Positions 36,163 through 46,979 of a stretch of 64,000 nucleotides of DNA are shown here, one piece after another. The position numbers and the translations under genes were made by a program. Location of the stretch: positions 2,852,001-2,916,000 of the forward strand of contig PUFA01000070.1 of assembly GCA_003508835.1 (NCBI GenBank), written 5' to 3'. This DNA is from Eonycteris spelaea. Lineage: Eukaryota > Chordata > Mammalia > Chiroptera > Pteropodidae. How positions within the stretch are numbered: position 1 is the first letter of the stretch; every line of letters begins with the position of its first letter. Below the pieces are notes generated by a model. The model was not told the DNA's origin. It worked only from the letters and a program-made list of their open reading frames with translations, and searched no databases.

Positions 36163-37365
36163 AACAATGAGAAAGAGGATAATGCAATGACTCTTACTGG
36201 TATCTGGTATCCCTTTAAGATTTCAGTACTTGCTAAAATAGGTGAATATTTTGAGTTCATAACACATTCCTTCTTATTCTAGGGTCTTTTCTTCTGAGAA
36301 TCTTCTATTGTAAATAGTAATGGCTTCTAATAACATTGACTTTTAAAAAGACATTATTTACTGAAAGCCCGATGCTCAAAGACAAGTCACTTCCCAACAC
36401 GCATGTTATATAATGGTTGAAAAGAAACAGAATAACCAAGATTTGTAAAACTTCCAGTTTAAAAAATAAGAATAGAAATACTCAGCAGACATAAACCAAT
36501 AGCAAATCGCAAATCCTGCTGAATAGGGATAGTGATGACTCCCAGCCCAGACACTTACTTGGTGGTGATACTAGAAGCTGCCTTCTGAAATGATTTCCTT
36601 GTTAATTATCGCATATGGGTTTATCCTTGGTGGGTAATAAAAAACATAGCTCTCTTGGAAGATACACAGCTTTCACAGACTTCTTCATGTTGATGAGGAT
36701 CTAGAGGCCTGGGGTTTGTTTTAAAGATAAAATCATAGGCAATTGCCAGCAGACTTGAGGTGCCTTTGACAGTGTTTCCTAAAAATCCTCCTTGGCTTGT
36801 CTTCTGCTTGCTTTTTGTCCATTGCGTGTGCATGTAGACACAGCCAAAAATCCCACGTACACTGTCTTTAAGCCTGAAGATTTCCTCCCTTTACCTCTAA
36901 CATGAGTGATCTGTCCTTTTCTAGTCCTTCTTCAATATCCACTTCTTTGGAATTATTTGAAACCATAGCTTCTTGTGGTGAGACACCCCCTCGAACCCAA
37001 AATTTTCCAATGGGCCCAAACAAGTATCTTGCAGAGAACTGCTAATTAATGAGGGGAAAGGCACAGGGACTTTCTAGTAGATTACTTTGATGTCATTGTT
37101 TCTAACTGCTTCTTTTGGGAGAAACATTTGTCTTTGTCAGCTTTTTAAAGCTCCACATCATGGGGCTCCTCTCCATCTTACATTGTGGCCACAGATGGAG
37201 AGCATCTTCTTTAGGAAAGCAGTGTTGGCTAACCCTAGTACTTGGTGCATACCAAAAGACACCTATCTTACCCCTACCCAAATTCTCCCCGCCATCCCCC
37301 AAGATCGATTTCATATTTTAGATTCTGATAGATTTTAAATTTACCCTACTTTCACAAATTAACTT
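34080..37365. other. Non-coding, mostly unassigned
   Basis: About 3.3 kb with no recognised family apart from the A28 run. G-rich 'gtgggggtggggagggagtg' at 35551-35570 nearly meets the G-quadruplex rule. Frames up to 106 codons have no domain. Confidence 0.4.
36132..36159 (+). repeat. Poly(A) run, 28 bases
   Basis: Uninterrupted A28 preceded by 'cccactcccaaaatgt'. It could be the tail of a retroposed sequence on the plus strand, but the 5' flank is not recognised and no AATAAA lies just upstream. Confidence 0.9.
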
Positions 37366-37370
37366 TTTAA

Positions 37371-37440
37371 TTTGTTTCTTTTCTTTCTTCCTTCCTTTCT
37401 TTTTCTTTTGTTTTTGTTGTTTTTGTTGTTGTTATTGTTG
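37371..37440 (+). repeat. Pyrimidine/T-rich tract passing into (TTG)n
   Basis: 'tttctttcttccttcctttc' is followed by '(t)tttgtttttgttgttt' and 'gttgttgttattgttg'. Low-complexity. Confidence 0.85.
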
Positions 37441-37560
37441 CACACAGTAGAACTCATTCCGGCTGATTTAATCAGAATTTATTAAGAGTTATTAGTAGCT
37501 CAGTGATACATTGGGAGAAAAAGATGCTCACATCTAGGCTCCTAGGAATACAGCTCAGAA
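37441..37560 (+). mobile_element. Old interspersed repeat, family unassigned
   Basis: 'cacacagtagaactcattcc', 'ggctgatttaatcagaattt' and 'attaagagttattagtagct' share the layout of the element at 19262-19420 (ggctaa...aatttatt...). Diverged; the name is not known to me. Confidence 0.35.
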
Positions 37561-37564
37561 CCTC

Positions 37565-38010
37565 CCACAGAAGTGACCTGATGAGGATGCTGCTGCCACC
37601 ACTACTCTTTGCCACCACCTTCACCTGAAAATGTATATGCAGTGCTCAGAAACCAACCTGTTTCCTCATGTTGCAGACTTCCCAATCAGAGTTTCATGTA
37701 GGTGTGTTTGATTGCTAGATCTTAGGTCACATGTCTACTCCCTGGCTGCAAGGGATGCTGGGAAATTCTTCCATGGAAAAGTGAGACTCGCATTGTGGGA
37801 AACTGTAAAAATATAGAGTATGGGTTAACAGATTGACAGCTGTCTGCTAAAGAGGATTTTTTTTAATGAGAAATTTTCTCATAAGAGCTCAAGAAAGATT
37901 CAGGCCTTATAGACACTAAGTACTATAGAAGGTGAGGGTGAAGGATTAGGCCGCAATATGATTTGGTTGAAGATCTGTGGAAGGTAGACTTCTAGGTTCC
38001 CTCAAACATC
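37565..38010. other. Non-coding, no recognised element
   Basis: No coding or repeat identity recognised. Confidence 0.5.
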
Positions 38011-38032
38011 CTATGTAGCCAGCATTTATTTA

Positions 38033-38840
38033 TTTTTTATTTTTGTTTTTTGCTTTTTCTTTTCTTTATTACTTTTTTATTGTTTATTCCGGTAACATTG
38101 GTTAACACAATTATATAATTTTCAAGTGTACATTATAATTTGACATCTATACATTCTACTGTGTGTTTACCACCCAAAGTCCAGTTTCCTTCAGCTACCA
38201 TATATTTGATCCCCTTTACCCACTTCACCTTTCCCCATCTCCCTATATTTGATCCCTTTACCCATCTACCTCCCCCCTCCTCCCATACCCCCTAACCTCT
38301 AGTAACCATTGTCCATTGTCCATGTCTATGAGTCTCTGTTTGTGTGTCCTGTTCATTTGTTGCTTTTAGGTATATACCCCATGTATAAGTGATATCATGT
38401 GATTTTTAACTTTTTCTGTCTGGCTTATTTCGCTCAGCATGATTATCTCAAGGTCCATCCATGTTGTCACAAATGGCAGTGTTTCATCTCTTCTTATACC
38501 TGAGTAATATTCCATTGTATATATGTACCACAGCTTCTTTAGCCAATCATCTATCGTAGGACACTTCAGTTGTTTCCATGTCCTGACCACTGTGAATGAT
38601 GCTGCTATGAACACTGGTGTGCAAATATCTTTTCAGATGTGGGTTTTCAAGTCTTTAGGGTAAATACCCAGTAGAAGGATTTCTGGATTGTATGGTAGAT
38701 CAATTCTCAGTTTTTTGAGGAAACTCCATACTGTTTGTCATAGTGGCTGTACCAATTTGCAGTCTCACCTACAGTGTATGAGGGTTCGTTTTTCTCCGCA
38801 TCCTCTCCAACATTTGTTATTACTTGTCCTGTTGATTATC
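38033..38840 (-). mobile_element. L1 insertion, 5'-truncated, with target-site duplication
   Basis: T-rich left end (38033-38083) is the poly(A) side. It then reads 'attccggtaacattggttaa' and 'tttccttcagctaccatata' (3'UTR), then antisense ORF2 with 'tatttcgctcagcatgatta', 'aggtccatccatgttgtcac' and 'gtaatattccattgtatata', ending at 'gtcctgttgattatc'. Flanks AGCCAGCATTTATTTAT (38017-38033) and AGCCAGGCATTTATATAT (38841-38858) are a target-site duplication with one extra G. The best-preserved mobile element in the window. The 3'UTR contains a 42-bp-period duplication (38201-38264). Confidence 0.9.
38366..38614 (-). pseudogene. L1 ORF2 C-terminal remnant
   Basis: An 82-codon open stretch inside the L1. 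It carries the ORF2 C-terminal landmark WYIYTMEYYSGIRRDE (about residues 29-44), then a TWMDLEIIMLSEISQ stretch and, just before its stop, KNHMISLIHG. ORF2p is the endonuclease/reverse transcriptase; this piece lies well beyond the catalytic domains, so it has no enzymatic function. The 5' truncation removes everything upstream, and frame continuity beyond the ATG is accidental. Confidence 0.85.
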
Positions 38841-39115
38841 AGCCAGGCATTTATATATCCACCCTTTCCTTCCCTCTCCCTCTCCCTTTAAAAGACCTGA
38901 AGTTTGTTCTGTTAAAGTTCCAGGTTCATAGATACCAGGCCTAGAGGAGGGCAGGGCCAAGACACTGGACCAAAACCAAGGAGATTAAGGTAAATTCTGC
39001 TTGGTAAGTATGAAAAATCTACTTTCAAAACCTCTAGTGATGCTTTCAGCTATCTCTAGATTCCAGAAGCAGACATTCTAAGAAATTCCACTCTGATTCC
39101 AGCCATTTTTGTTGT

Positions 39116-39139
39116 GGGCTGGGGGAAGAATGGGGTGGG
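39116..39139 (+). other. G-quadruplex motif
   Basis: Four G-runs (39116-39118, 39121-39125, 39132-39135, 39137-39139) with loops of 2, 6 and 1 bases. No promoter context visible. Confidence 0.7.
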
Positions 39140-39913
39140 TTGTAATGATCATCTGCTTCCATTCCCAGAACACATAGGAATGGTGTTCTCATTCTCTTCT
39201 CCCCAGAATCTATTTATTGCTTGTCCTTCTGTTCCATTCCACAGCATTCTATGAGGCTCCCAAGAGCATCCTGAACCAGTTGAGGAAAATGGTAAACCTT
39301 ATGCATTTCCAGGTTAAGGAATGAGAGAAATGGTGTCTGAGTTATATTTAGTTTATTTCCACCACAGGTGAACTAGACATCAGAGAAAGACAAACCCAGA
39401 TTATCAAACACAATATCTAATAGCTAAAACAATCACACTTTTATTCCTAACTCAAGTTTAGAATTTTATGGTAGAAAAAAGATGGCTTTCCCAGGCTCCA
39501 AGGATCCACGAGCCTGACGCCACATGCCATCTGCTGGTCTTAAGCTGTATAGCTCTGGAGGAACTTTAGAGGCCAAGAGGGAACAAAGGGGACCCTCACA
39601 TCCTTCAGAGGGGGAGGTTCCAACAGGCCCTCTGCTACAGATGTGAACAAGTCCAGACCACTCACTGCCTTAAGAGGAATGAGGAAAATGAGAATATTCT
39701 ATTTTGGCATGTATCTCAAAATCGTCATCATTCACTTCAAGTCTGTAACCACAAAGACATTCTTACTTATTTTCTCAGGTGTTGTGAAGTTTAGACATGG
39801 GAAGAAAATATCACTTCTAGAAACATAAATTAGATTAATTCAGAATGTCCTAATGTTTATAGCAACCCTCCTCTCAAAGAACATGACATCTTAAGGAATC
39901 ATATCTTAGATTC

Positions 39914-39938
39914 CTTACAACACAGGGTGTGTTGTAAG
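39914..39938. repeat. Perfect inverted repeat, 11-bp arms, 3-nt loop
   Basis: CTTACAACACA (39914-39924) and its exact complement TGTGTTGTAAG (39928-39938) around GGG. Very unlikely for random DNA at this length. No recognised repeat family surrounds it. Confidence 0.95.
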
Positions 39939-40994
39939 ATTGTGTCCTACCCAACAATGATCTTCCTTGGGTTCTAATCTTTGTTCACTGCTGGGGCTTT
40001 TTCAGTGGCTGCCAGGTAGCAGATAGGTTCAACCCATGACTTTTTTTCATAAAAAAAAATTACTAACCAATCTTAATTAATGGATGCCAATTCTATTTTT
40101 CCTCCTGTTCTTCATATTAAATTGCCTTAGATCTAAGTTAGATTATTTGAACAAAGGAGGTCAGGCCCAGTCTCAATGGTATGAGGCCCCTGGAAAGACC
40201 TTGTATGATGGCAACAGGTTTACTCTCAAGGTTTACTCTTAACCTTTTATAAACCAAAACCCAAACAAGTTTCCTTCACAGGGCATACATTCATATTTGA
40301 TCCAATAATCCAGTAAAATGAGCGGCAGAAAAATAACACAGACATCTTAGCATATTAAAAATATATACTTAAATCTTACGCTGTTTTCAAATTGCAGCAC
40401 CAAATATAGTATAAATGTTTGCTTCCCAAAAGAAAACAAAGAAAAAGGTAAAAAATCATGTTTTCATAGAGACTGCAGCCAAGCTACATATAAGGGTTTA
40501 GAATGCCAGAAGCCAACCTCATCAGTCCAGAAGTTGAGAAAATTTCTGAGTTTGTTCAGTTAAGTCACTTTGACAACATACATGCACTCTCTGGTATGAA
40601 ACTAAAATATCCAATAGATTCTTTCCCTTACATCTTGTACAGCAAATACAACAAGCTGTTAATTGATGAATCTGTTGGTTTTGCACCTGCCTATTCCCAC
40701 AAGGACAAGCAGGTCTGGAAAACACCACAAGAAGGCTTGGGAATTGGGGGTGAGTGGGCAGTGGAGGAAAAAAGGTGGCATATAGATATTTTCCAGTTCT
40801 CCACAGGCCATTGATGAAAACTTTGACTAGCCAGCATCTTGTTCCACCCTCAATATATGACTGTCCTAATGGCCAAGGTGCAGATTCCAAATTCTTGGGT
40901 CAGTTTTTACATGTAGGTCTCTCAGTGCAGAGAGAAATTGGCAGGCAGAAGTAGAAAGGTACTGAGAAATAGTTTGTAAATCTTGAAAGGTGAG

Positions 40995-41085
40995 TTCTAG
41001 ACTCAGGGTTGCCAGCAATTAGCTGAGAGACCTTCACAAGTTGATTACCTTTTCGAGCTTCAGTTTTCTCATCTTCCAATTTCTA
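40995..41085 (+). mobile_element. MIR core fragment
   Basis: 'gccagcaattagctgagaga', 'ccttcacaagttgattacct', 'cttcagttttctcatcttcc' follow the MIR core. Confidence 0.6.
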
Positions 41086-41450
41086 CTCTTACCCCGTATT
41101 CACTTCCCCCAACCCACCCCCTGCCCCTTTCTGGACTAGATAAAAGGTTCTCATCAAGTCTCATGGAACAATTTTTAAATACACATGCCTGGTCCTCCCC
41201 ATCCCTGAATTCTGACCAGCCCAAAATTTGTCCTCTCCTTTCTCACTGTTTTCCTTCCTCTCTCCCTTGTTTTCTTTTTCATCCTCTTTCTACATCACCA
41301 ACCTGCTTTTTCTGGTATCTAACCAATCCTCCCAATTCTGTTTCACTTTATTGGCCTAAGAGGCTATGTTTCCATGACTTTTTAAAAAAATTGTGTGTGT
41401 ATGAGTAGCTGGACTTACTGCAGAAATTTTAGAAAAATATAGAAAAACAC
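41085..41450. other. Non-coding, no recognised element
   Basis: Pyrimidine-rich middle (41215-41310). A faint MER5-like phrase at 41185-41215 is too short to call. Confidence 0.45.
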
Positions 41451-41454
41451 ATAT

Positions 41455-41580
41455 TAATGATAGCTCTCAATAGTTTATTGAGAGCTTGCTCTTTTCCAGG
41501 CAATGTCGAAAGCACTTCACATGTATTCATTCATTTAATAGTCCAAGAACCTCATGGGACAGGTACTAATATTAGTCAAG
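41455..41580 (-). mobile_element. MIR 3'-half fragment
   Basis: 'gtttattgagagcttgctct', 'tttccaggcaatgtcgaaag', 'cacttcacatgtattcattc', 'aacctcatgggacaggtact' are the complement of the MIR 3' half. Confidence 0.65.
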
Positions 41581-41584
41581 TATC

Positions 41585-42050
41585 ATAAAGTCAAGTAACA
41601 TAAATGAGAAAGATAAAAATTACCCTTTAGATCATGCTGAGAATAACTATAACCAACATAGAATCCTAATTTCTGAGTAAATGCGTTGATTCATTCAAAA
41701 ACCACTTTGCAAGGACTACACTGCCCTGGGGCCAGTTATGGATTGAAGGACCTTTTTTGATAACTGCATTTTAGGCATGGCCTTTTAGAATGAGAGGGAA
41801 GTTCTGGCCAGTGGAAGGAGAAATGGGGGAAATCCACTGGTATCCTACATCGTTACTCCAAGAGACAAAAAATCCAAACAAGAAGTCAAGGTCTTGCCAA
41901 GAGTCAGCTTTGGAATTGAGGATATTAAAATAACAACCAAAAAGTGGCCACTGTGTCTGCCCTGAGAGCAGCCATTTCAATGACTGACATGTCCTAGAAG
42001 AACAAGTGTCATCTTACTAATGGCTGTCATTAGCGATGGCAGCAACTATA
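41585..42050. other. Non-coding, no recognised element
   Basis: No coding or repeat identity recognised. Confidence 0.5.
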
Positions 42051-42055
42051 AAACA

Positions 42056-42352
42056 TATACACTCTGCACATTTAATGACATGGGAAAGTGCTCGTGATGT
42101 ATTAGATGAGAAAAGAAAGCCACAAAACAGAATGTGTGTGTGTGGTATGTTGGCAAACACTGTCCAAAAAAAAAAAAAAAAAGTCCTCATATGCATTGAA
42201 AATGTACTGGAAAATTTTTTAAAAGCTTAACAATTCTGCCTAAAGAAAGGTTATAGGAGATTTTCTTTTCTTTTTGTTCCTCAAATTTCCACAAACACCT
42301 ACTACTTATATGTAAGAAATGAAGTCAATGATGTTAACTTTAAAAAAAAAAA
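42056..42352 (+). mobile_element. L1 (L1M-class) 3'-end fragment
   Basis: 'atttaatgacatgggaaagt', 'gctcgtgatgtattagatga', 'aagccacaaaacagaatgtg', an A17 run at 42166-42182, then 'ttaacaattctgcctaaaga', 'gttcctcaaatttccacaaa' and a terminal A-run at 42342-42352 follow an old L1 3'UTR of the 'acaaaacagtatgta...ggttatct' type. Confidence 0.6.
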
Positions 42353-42434
42353 GCTGTATAAAATTGATTAGCAGTTGAGAGTCAAAAGATTATATTCACG
42401 TGAAATTAAGAATTCCTGATTATTTTTTTTAAAG

Positions 42435-42625
42435 GGAAGAAAACTAATATTCATTGGCTGAGCATTTTCTCCTACTCACCTTATGCAAGCTTCATAAGGC
42501 TTGTAAGGTCGGTATCCTATTGTTGTGGAGACATTAAGTCATGTGACCAAGTTGAATGCTCTGATAAGAGGCAGAATGTCCAATTCTGGCCTTCTCTCAA
42601 CTCAGATTCTGTTCTCCAAGCCAAC
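42435..42625 (-). mobile_element. MIR SINE
   Basis: 'ttcattggctgagcattttc', 'ttcataaggcttgtaaggtc', 'ggtatcctattgttgtggag', 'aagttgaatgctctgataag', 'ccaattctggccttctctca' follow the complement of MIR, diverged. Confidence 0.5.
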
Positions 42626-42629
42626 AGTG

Positions 42630-44840
42630 TTCCAGAACTTTATTTTCTAACACAAGCATAATAACGTACTTTAATCTGTGGCTCTTCGAAGCAATGATGA
42701 AGAATAAGGATGGGGAGGGAAGCAGGAAGTCTGTCTCAGAATCGGCTGAAGGGTCCTGGGTGATCAGGATCTGCTCTTACTCTACCCCCTATCTCCCAAG
42801 GGTACAGTGTTATCAGGGTGCCCCCTGAGTCTACCACATGATTTCCAGGACAGTGATAAGGCTCATTGCATCAGCAAAATACCTCTCCTGAGATGTTTTT
42901 TAGCTAAAGGGTTTTTGAGTGTGTGTGCCTTTGGTTAAAATGCAAATATTTCTGAGCATAAAAATGCTTTAAACCATATCACACCTGAGTACGAATAACT
43001 TTGTCAACTGCTCTCCCAAGTGGACATACAGGATGACTATGAACACCCAGAGAAAGACAGATACACGAAAGGCAAGAAAGACATTGAAAAGTCACTAGAA
43101 TCTATATGCCCTTCTTCATAGTCCTGCCAATGGCTGGCCTTGATTATAATATTTAGGTTTCTGTGTTTATATGCTGTCAAGAGAAAGCAGAATATCACAT
43201 TCTATCAAGTCACTTGAAAAGAACCACTGATTTACAACACCAAGGCACTAACAGAATGTTTGATTTAAAGGAGTGTATCTATGTAACTGGAATAAACACA
43301 CCACACTTCAGAAAGTCTGCAGATAGCTCCTCTTGGAGTAAATGGCAAAGAAGAACTAAGACTTGTTTATATTCTTTCCCTTCCCTAAGGGTTATCAGGG
43401 CCTTTTTCATCACCTTGGACGGAAAACAAATGATCAAAAGACGGATGACCCCTCGTCCCTTCCATATCTCCTGCTTGGTATGTCAAAAGGCTTTCCAGCA
43501 AGGCAGGGCAAGCTAATTATTTTCTTCTAATCAATCAGCTATTTTAATGAGGTGTGACACTTCTGATCTATCAGTACCATTAAGATAACGTCCACTCTGT
43601 TGGGCTGCAGCCAGTTTACAGACAGTTCACTAGCCAGCCTGGACCCCCTAAAAGTCCAAACCCTTGTTCATCTGGGTGCACCCTCCAGGGCCTCCAGAGG
43701 AAAAATCAGACCTGGAATCAGTGTCTAGATGGAACTGATCTGAGGAATTATTGAAATACAAATCTTCCCCCAAAGGGCTACCACAGGACCTAAAGTTTCC
43801 ATTTGTTCTGTTGAATCTTTGTCTTGATCTTCAGGAGAAGTCACTGTTAATTTTTTTTAGTTATCGCAGAGCATAGCTAGGAGTCACCATCTATTTCCAC
43901 AGTGTCACAGAGGTCTTTGTCAGAACAGCTACCTTCAGCAAAGCACAAAGACACAAAACAAAAGGAAAGATGTAGTCTAGGTGTCCTCAGCTCTATCGTC
44001 GTGGAGAGGGATGAAATGGATGCGAGAACTTAAGCGTCCATGGGAAGGGAGTAAAAGAGATAGTGTTAAGAGAAGTTTGGGTATCCTGACAGTAACGCAG
44101 ACTTGAGTTAATGAACACGAACTCAGTGTTGCTCCTCAGGTTGCCAGGAGCCTGCCCTTTAGCCCCTCGATATACTAAGCAAGAAGGAACTGCTCATTTT
44201 CAAGGGTCCGAGTTCACAACTACAGGCCAAGCAGAAGTCTACAGGTGGCCACCAGGGAAGAAATAAAGGTAAGAATGAGCCTTGGCAGCACCCCTGGCCT
44301 CGGCCTCCCTGACAGCCTCACCCCAGCTCAGGCTGCTCCTCCTTCTCCTCAGTTTCTCTTAGGCTTCTGCACCTATGGCAGTCCCAAGAAATCAGATGGT
44401 CCCAGTCTCACCAGCTGACAGTGGCCCAGACCAGATGTTTCCTAGGAAGTTTTCACACCCTTCTCTCATTAGGCACTAATGGCACCAGGGCTGCTGGGGA
44501 GGAGGGGCATGAGGCTGCTGGGCCACAGCTGGCAAGCAGCTTTACTTCTGGATGACTTCAGCCAGAAAATCTACCTTAAGAATGCTCTCCTCTTAAAGGA
44601 AGAGAAAACCCTATCGAGGCATGGACACAATCTGCTTTTACCTCTGAATGGGGCCAGCAGGGAGTGGGGAGAGAGTGCCATCCTCTCTGTTCATAGACTG
44701 TTCTTTGTTCAACAGGAGGAATGGATTTCTGACACAGCCACCAACTCACCACTTGATAGAATCCATCGGGAGTGGCTAATTTCCTTGCACCCTCTTTCTA
44801 TGGTATGTATAAAAGTCTGTAGGCTCCAGTAAATGTGTAT
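42630..44840. other. Non-coding, unassigned; possible regulatory patch
   Basis: No repeat recognised across about 2.2 kb. Frames of 117 codons at 43163-43516 and 44479-44832 lack any recognisable domain. 43520-43600 has several regulatory motifs (separate entry). Confidence 0.4.
43520..43600. promoter_or_regulatory. Candidate regulatory patch (PBX/HOX and T-box-like motifs)
   Basis: AATCAATCA at 43529-43537 is the complement of a TGATTGAT-type PBX/HOX site. AGGTGTGA at 43550-43557 is an exact T-box half-site. Both are in a repeat-free stretch with TTTTAATGA between them. Motifs this short occur by chance, so support is weak. Confidence 0.25.
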
Positions 44841-44849
44841 CATATGAAT

Positions 44850-45160
44850 ACTGTGTTCCAGACACTACACTGGTGCTGGAGATGCAAAGGGGAATAAGAC
44901 ACGCCTCCTGTCCTCAGAGAGTTCATGATGGCAGTAGAGAGGGACAGAAATATAAACATAATTACAATAAGGTGGTACAAATGCTAATGGGAATCTACAT
45001 GGGTAATGTGAAGACACAAAAGAGAGATAAGAGAAAGGTGTACAAAAGAAGAAAGGTGGTGTTATGTCAAAGCAGAATGAATAGGAGTTTGGAGGTCAAG
45101 CAAGAGGAAAGGGCAGTCCAGACAGAAGGAGCATGTGCAAGGCATGGGGGCAAGGGGTAA
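44850..45160 (-). mobile_element. L2 fragment
   Basis: 'atactgtgttccagacacta', 'ctggtgctggagatgcaaag', 'gtcctcagagagttcatgat', 'gggcagtccagacagaagga', 'gcatgtgcaaggcatggggg' follow complementary L2 order. Confidence 0.75.
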
Positions 45161-45204
45161 TTTTGGCCCATACAATTGCCTGCGCTCTCTGTAACAATTA
45201 AGGG

Positions 45205-45930
45205 GAAATAAATTCAAATTTTTATTTACTCCTGTGATAATTATTTCTTGGACACCATCTTATGTTTTAAGCACTAAGGTCTGGTGAGTAACATAAATGG
45301 ATATGGCCTTTTGGGAGCTTACAGTTTGGTCATGGAGACAGACAATAAGCAAATAAATAAGTACACAAATTTCAAACTAGGGCAGCTGCTTTGAAGGAGA
45401 TCATGAGTTCTATAATAAAGATAAAGAAAGCAGGGGAGGGGTTGCCTTCGATAGGATGCTAAAGAAGCCTCTTGGAGTTGAGGAGGATAATCAGCCAGGG
45501 AAGAGCCTTGCAGGCTAAGGAAACAGTCTGTACAAAGGTCCAGAGGCAGAAAAGGGATTGGAAATTTTGGGAAATTAAAAAGGGCCAGTGGCTGGATGGT
45601 AGAGAGAGAAGAGAAAAGAAAGAGACACCTTTGATGAGATCTTAAAAGCCAGATCATGCAGGGTCATATAGGTCACAGCAAAAAAACTAAAGGTCTTTTC
45701 TACATGCAAGAAGACACAGAATAGTTTGGTTTTATGCAGGAGAGAGACATAGTCTGAATTTAGCTTGGAAAAAAAAAAAACACTGACTTTTGTGTGAAGA
45801 ATGTATTGGAAAAAATCAAGAGTAAAATTAAGAGATCAATAAGGAGGCTTTGGCCCTAGCCCAGTCAGAGCTGACAGTGGTCAATGGTAGTAGCGGTGGA
45901 TATGGGAGAAATAGATGGATTTATGATATT
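45205..45930 (-). mobile_element. L2 fragment, long
   Basis: The longest L2 here (about 725 bp): 'cttttgggagcttacagttt', 'gagacagacaataagcaaat' (45336-45355), 'aagaagcctcttggagttga', 'tgtacaaaggtccagaggca', 'gccagatcatgcagggtcat', 'tatgcaggagagagacatag', 'agagatcaataaggaggctt'. It lies directly beside the 44850 copy in the same orientation but restarts at the tail, so these are two insertions or a duplication. A 112-codon frame inside is not a gene. Confidence 0.8.
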
Positions 45931-45934
45931 AATT

Positions 45935-46695
45935 TGTTGTTCTGGCTCTCTTTCCTGTCTCATAATACTTCCTCTTTTTTGAATGTCATAATTTAAGCAC
46001 CTCTAAGAACAATACACCGTTTGCTTTTATCTTTTCACTGTAACAAGTACTTGACCCTTGCCCTTAGTCTAGAAAAGTTGGAGGAACCATAGAGAGCTGA
46101 GATACAGACTCCTCCTGTCCAATGGCCTCTCATCTCCAGATATTCTGGAGCTTCTCTGGCCTTCTTTATCTCTCTCTGTCCTACCCTGTCTGGACTGCCC
46201 ACCTCAGGCAGATTTTAGAGATCTGGGCATGGAGAAAAGAAGTGGAAGTAAATATCCTTTCTCCTAAACACTAAGTATTCATTAAAAGCTATTCCTTCCA
46301 TAGTCTTTTCCTGCTTCCTAAGGTCTAGATAGAAGATGCTCGCTGGGCCATCCTGCTCCATGTTTTCTGCAGGTGTATCCTTGGCACATTTCTGGGCTCT
46401 GTTACATTGCCTTTTTTCTATTCTTGACCTTGAGGTCTGTCAGATTATCCATCTGCTCCAAAAGTTCAAGAACATACACGCAGAAGAGTGTCAAGAATGC
46501 TCAGGTTGGTTTATAATTTATAACCCACTTCCCTCTAAAAGTTCTTGACCAAAGCCTCAGCCATTCTCAGGATCTTAATTCAGTCTTAAGAAAGTCTCCA
46601 CACAACCTCCTCTTCTGAGAACTATGAAGATTTATGTCATGTTCTCTTTACCAAACTTCATTAATCACTGTTGTGCAGTGACTGCAAGACAATTG
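45935..46695. other. Non-coding, no recognised element
   Basis: No coding or repeat identity recognised. Confidence 0.5.
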
Positions 46696-46698
46696 TGC

Positions 46699-46700
<2 letters not shown>

Positions 46701-46739
<39 letters not shown>
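46701..46739 (+). repeat. (GT)n microsatellite, about 19.5 units
   Basis: Uninterrupted GT repeats of 39 bases. Purity suggests high length variability. Confidence 0.98.
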
Positions 46740-46741
<2 letters not shown>

Positions 46742-46749
46742 CCTTTATA

Positions 46750-46858
46750 AAGCATTTTCCCATCCATTTCTCCTTTAGTATTTAGTACTTTTACAGATGA
46801 AAAAAGTGAGTCTCAGAAAAGTAAAGTTATTTGGTTATAGCCATACAACTTATAAGTT
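46750..46858 (-). mobile_element. MIR fragment
   Basis: 'tagtacttttacagatgaaa', 'aaagtgagtctcagaaaagt', 'ggttatagccatacaactta' follow the complement of the MIR core. Confidence 0.6.
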
Positions 46859-46978
46859 CCGAGAAAGTAGAGACTATGTCTACATTTTTCTCTAGCATAT
46901 GCCAGGGTCTAAGCATACATAGTACAAATTTGTGCCTGACACATAGTAGATATTTGATAAGTATTTTTTTTAAATTAA
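46858..46978 (+). mobile_element. L2 3'-tail fragment
   Basis: 'gagactatgtctacattttt', 'tgtgcctgacacatagtaga', 'tatttgataagtattttttt' are the sense L2 terminus. Together with the adjoining MIR it accounts for the start of the 177-codon frame at 46831-47364, which is therefore not called as a gene. Confidence 0.65.
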
Positions 46979-46979
46979 T

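Larger units (their letters stand above)
38860..40990. other. Non-coding, mostly unassigned
   Basis: Contains the G-quadruplex motif and the large palindrome listed separately. Overlapping frames of 103 and 122 codons at 40503-40890 on opposite strands cannot both be real and neither shows a domain. Confidence 0.45.

Noticed and set aside
40503..40890. Opposed 103- and 122-codon frames
   Set aside because: They overlap on opposite strands and neither resembles a known protein.
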